5,868 nt of DNA, from contig CALGSR010000217.1 in the NCBI GenBank assembly GCA_937902115.1, positions 1-5,868 on the forward strand. Reading direction: 5' to 3'. This stretch comes from an uncultured Bacillus sp. Lineage in GTDB: Bacteria; Bacillota; Bacilli; Bacillales; Cytobacillaceae. The notes under the pieces were generated by a model. The model saw nothing but the letters and a program-made list of their open reading frames with translations, was not told the DNA's origin and did no database searches. Below, piece after piece: positions 4,397-5,868 of the stretch (positions within the stretch are counted from its first letter, which is position 1; each line of letters begins with the position of its first letter). The position numbers and the translations under genes were made by a program.

Positions 4397-5868
4397 ACTG
4401 CTAAAGGAGAGTATTACCTATCAATACCTGCGCATCATGGTGCTATTTTCGCTAGTCTTAATGATCGGCTTTATTCTATTCTATATATATAATTACCATA
4501 TTAAGAGTGAATATGAAACCAATAATGCTATTTTAGAACAAAAAGTGGAAGCTGCAGAGCAGTTAGAGCATACCTATATTTCCATCATAATGAATATGCG
4601 CGGTTATTTTGCTTTTGGTACTCAATCAATGAAGGATGCCGCTTTAGCAAAAGAAGAGGAAGTAACGGAGCTTATTCAATTACTGAAGGAGAAATCTGAT
4701 ACAACACAAGATACTCTATTTCTTTCAGAGTTGATTACCTTTCATCGTAATTATTTCGACGTGCTGATACCAAAACAAATAGAAATTGATGAAACGATGA
4801 ATGAGCAGGATTTGCAGGCATCAGGACTTGAAGAAAATCATTCACAGCAGATTGATGACTTTCGCAATGCTTTTCTTACTTATCACCAAAGTAATGATGC
4901 TCAGATTCAACAAAACTTTGAAGAGTATGCATCAAAAGAGGAACAACTTCAGTGGTTTGCCATCGTATTTGTTGCCTTTATGATTCTACTGCTTTTTACA
5001 ATGATCCGTTCGAGGCTTAAGGCAATTGGTGTGCCGTTGCATGAGTTGGCACTTGCATCTGAAGAAATAATAGCGGGGAAAGAAGTTCATATTCCTCAGT
5101 ATGATGGTCGGAAAGACGAGATTAGCATATTATCCCGCTCATTTGAAAAAATGATCAAAAGTATCCAGGATAATGAGCAAAATCTTGTGGCGCAAAATGA
5201 AGAACTAATTGCACAGCAGGATGAGCTGCAAATGCAAAAGGAAGAACTAGAACATGCCGTTGATATCATTCAACGGAATGAAGCGAATCTGCAACGCAGA
5301 AATGAATTAATGAATTCCTTAACAAACTCTCTAAATAAGCAGGAGGTATTAGAAGGGATTGTAGAGAATATTTGCCGAATAATGAACTCAGACCGTGGAA
5401 TAATTGTTCTATTGGACGATTTGCGGCCTCATGCTGCTTTTGGATTCGCTGACGAGGAGAAAGTGCAATTTATGAGCAATCTTCATTCAGGCATGCTCAC
5501 TCGGTTAATTGAGAATAAAAAAGCATTTGAAATAAAAAGAAATTGTACTCCACTTGAAAAGGGCTATCACGCAGAAGACTTATATTGTTACGATTTATAT
5601 GTCCCCATTCTATCTTCAGCGGGGGAGGTCACAGCGGTGATGCTGTTCTCCCGTTATGCGAATGCTTATTCAAAGATAGAGATAAGAGAGTACGAGGGGA
5701 TGTCGAAACAAATATCGATTTCTCTTGAAAAAATCAGAGTGTATGAGGATAGCGAGTTTAATCGATTATTAACAGGCGATATTTTAAATACCATTCATGA
5801 AGGGGTTCAGTTAGTTAACGAAGAAGGAAAGATTATTAACGTAAACAGCAAAATGAAAATGCTCTATC
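4383..5868 (+). CDS. Membrane sensor (CHASE3-like, HAMP, GAF, PAS), N-terminal half of a probable histidine kinase; 3' end outside window
   Basis: The frame is open from GTG 4383 to the window end (495 codons). GTG is chosen because GAGGAG (4370-4375) lies 7 nt upstream and the first ATG (4437) lies inside the first membrane segment. Order of parts: TM1 about 17-36; extracellular helical region 40-190 with RGYFAFG (73-79), resembling the R-G-Y motif of CHASE3 sensors; TM2 191-208; HAMP about 210-262 with P218; long coiled coil about 258-313 containing QNEELIAQQDELQMQKEELE-type heptads, common in Bacillus hybrid kinases; GAF about 315-455; start of a PAS domain about 465-495 (LNTIHEGVQLVNEEGKIINVN). 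The kinase core (HisKA/HATPase, perhaps a receiver) would follow, but it is not in the window, so a phosphatase or cyclase output is not excluded. It is the presumed input protein for the two response regulators upstream, with overlapping translation. Confidence 0.9.
   Translation, partial: MKTIKLLKESITYQYLRIMVLFSLVLMIGFILFYIYNYHIKSEYETNNAILEQKVEAAEQLEHTYISIIMNMRGYFAFGTQSMKDAALAKEEEVTELIQLLKEKSDTTQDTLFLSELITFHRNYFDVLIPKQIEIDETMNEQDLQASGLEENHSQQIDDFRNAFLTYHQSNDAQIQQNFEEYASKEEQLQWFAIVFVAFMILLLFTMIRSRLKAIGVPLHELALASEEIIAGKEVHIPQYDGRKDEISILSRSFEKMIKSIQDNEQNLVAQNEELIAQQDELQMQKEELEHAVDIIQRNEANLQRRNELMNSLTNSLNKQEVLEGIVENICRIMNSDRGIIVLLDDLRPHAAFGFADEEKVQFMSNLHSGMLTRLIENKKAFEIKRNCTPLEKGYHAEDLYCYDLYVPILSSAGEVTAVMLFSRYANAYSKIEIREYEGMSKQISISLEKIRVYEDSEFNRLLTGDILNTIHEGVQLVNEEGKIINVNSKMKMLY

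Noticed and set aside
4801..4983. Plus-strand 60-codon open frame within the sensor gene
   Set aside because: Out of frame with the sensor, whose frame encodes coherent extracellular, TM2 and HAMP segments through the same bases.
5701..5707. Perfect 0A core TGTCGAA inside the sensor gene
   Set aside because: Isolated 7-mer deep in a coding sequence with no promoter nearby; expected by chance occasionally.
1..5868. Mobile elements, CRISPR arrays, tRNA/rRNA genes
   Set aside because: No transposase or integrase-like coding, no repeat-spacer pattern, and no tRNA or rRNA signature was found on either strand.

Overview
The window looks like chromosomal DNA of an endospore-forming, low-GC Gram-positive of the Bacillaceae. 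The signs are AT-rich intergenic regions, strong AAGGAGG-type ribosome binding sites, GTG/ATG starts, the gene families present (UvsE, a YppF-like protein) and perfect Spo0A (0A) box cores. The genus cannot be fixed from the sequence alone. No mobile element, CRISPR array, tRNA or rRNA was seen.

Layout. Bases 1-621 (+) are the 3' two thirds of uvsE, encoding UV DNA damage endonuclease. It converges on a small minus-strand gene (650-877, YppF-like), and a hairpin between them has its U-tract on the minus strand. Bases 878-1157 are a divergent regulatory region. It holds a perfect 12-9-12 inverted repeat made of two consensus 0A boxes, a third degenerate 0A box, and candidate promoters in both directions. 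Bases 1158-1967 (+) encode an orphan protein that resembles a ParA/MinD-type P-loop protein with a ruined Walker A motif. Bases 1968-2364 (397 bp) carry a clear intrinsic terminator with an overlapping alternative hairpin, a good Fur-like box, a 7-3-7 inverted repeat and two candidate promoters.

Bases 2365-5868 (+) form a compact signalling operon. The first gene encodes a four-domain Hpt-REC-GGDEF-REC protein, a diguanylate cyclase with an intact active site and I-site. The second, 49 bp later, is a single-domain CheY-like receiver. The third overlaps the second by 14 bp, starts at a GTG, and runs off the window. It is a two-TM sensor with a CHASE3-like extracellular helical domain, HAMP, a long coiled coil, GAF and the beginning of a PAS domain, almost certainly the N-terminal half of a histidine kinase.

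Inferred working model: the membrane sensor (kinase core beyond the window) phosphorylates the free receiver and/or the receivers of the cyclase, with the Hpt domain as a relay station. This would couple an external or redox/ligand cue to cyclic-di-GMP synthesis. The Fur-like box suggests iron may modulate operon expression, and the 0A boxes place the upstream divergent pair under Spo0A. These regulatory links are inferred from motifs only.
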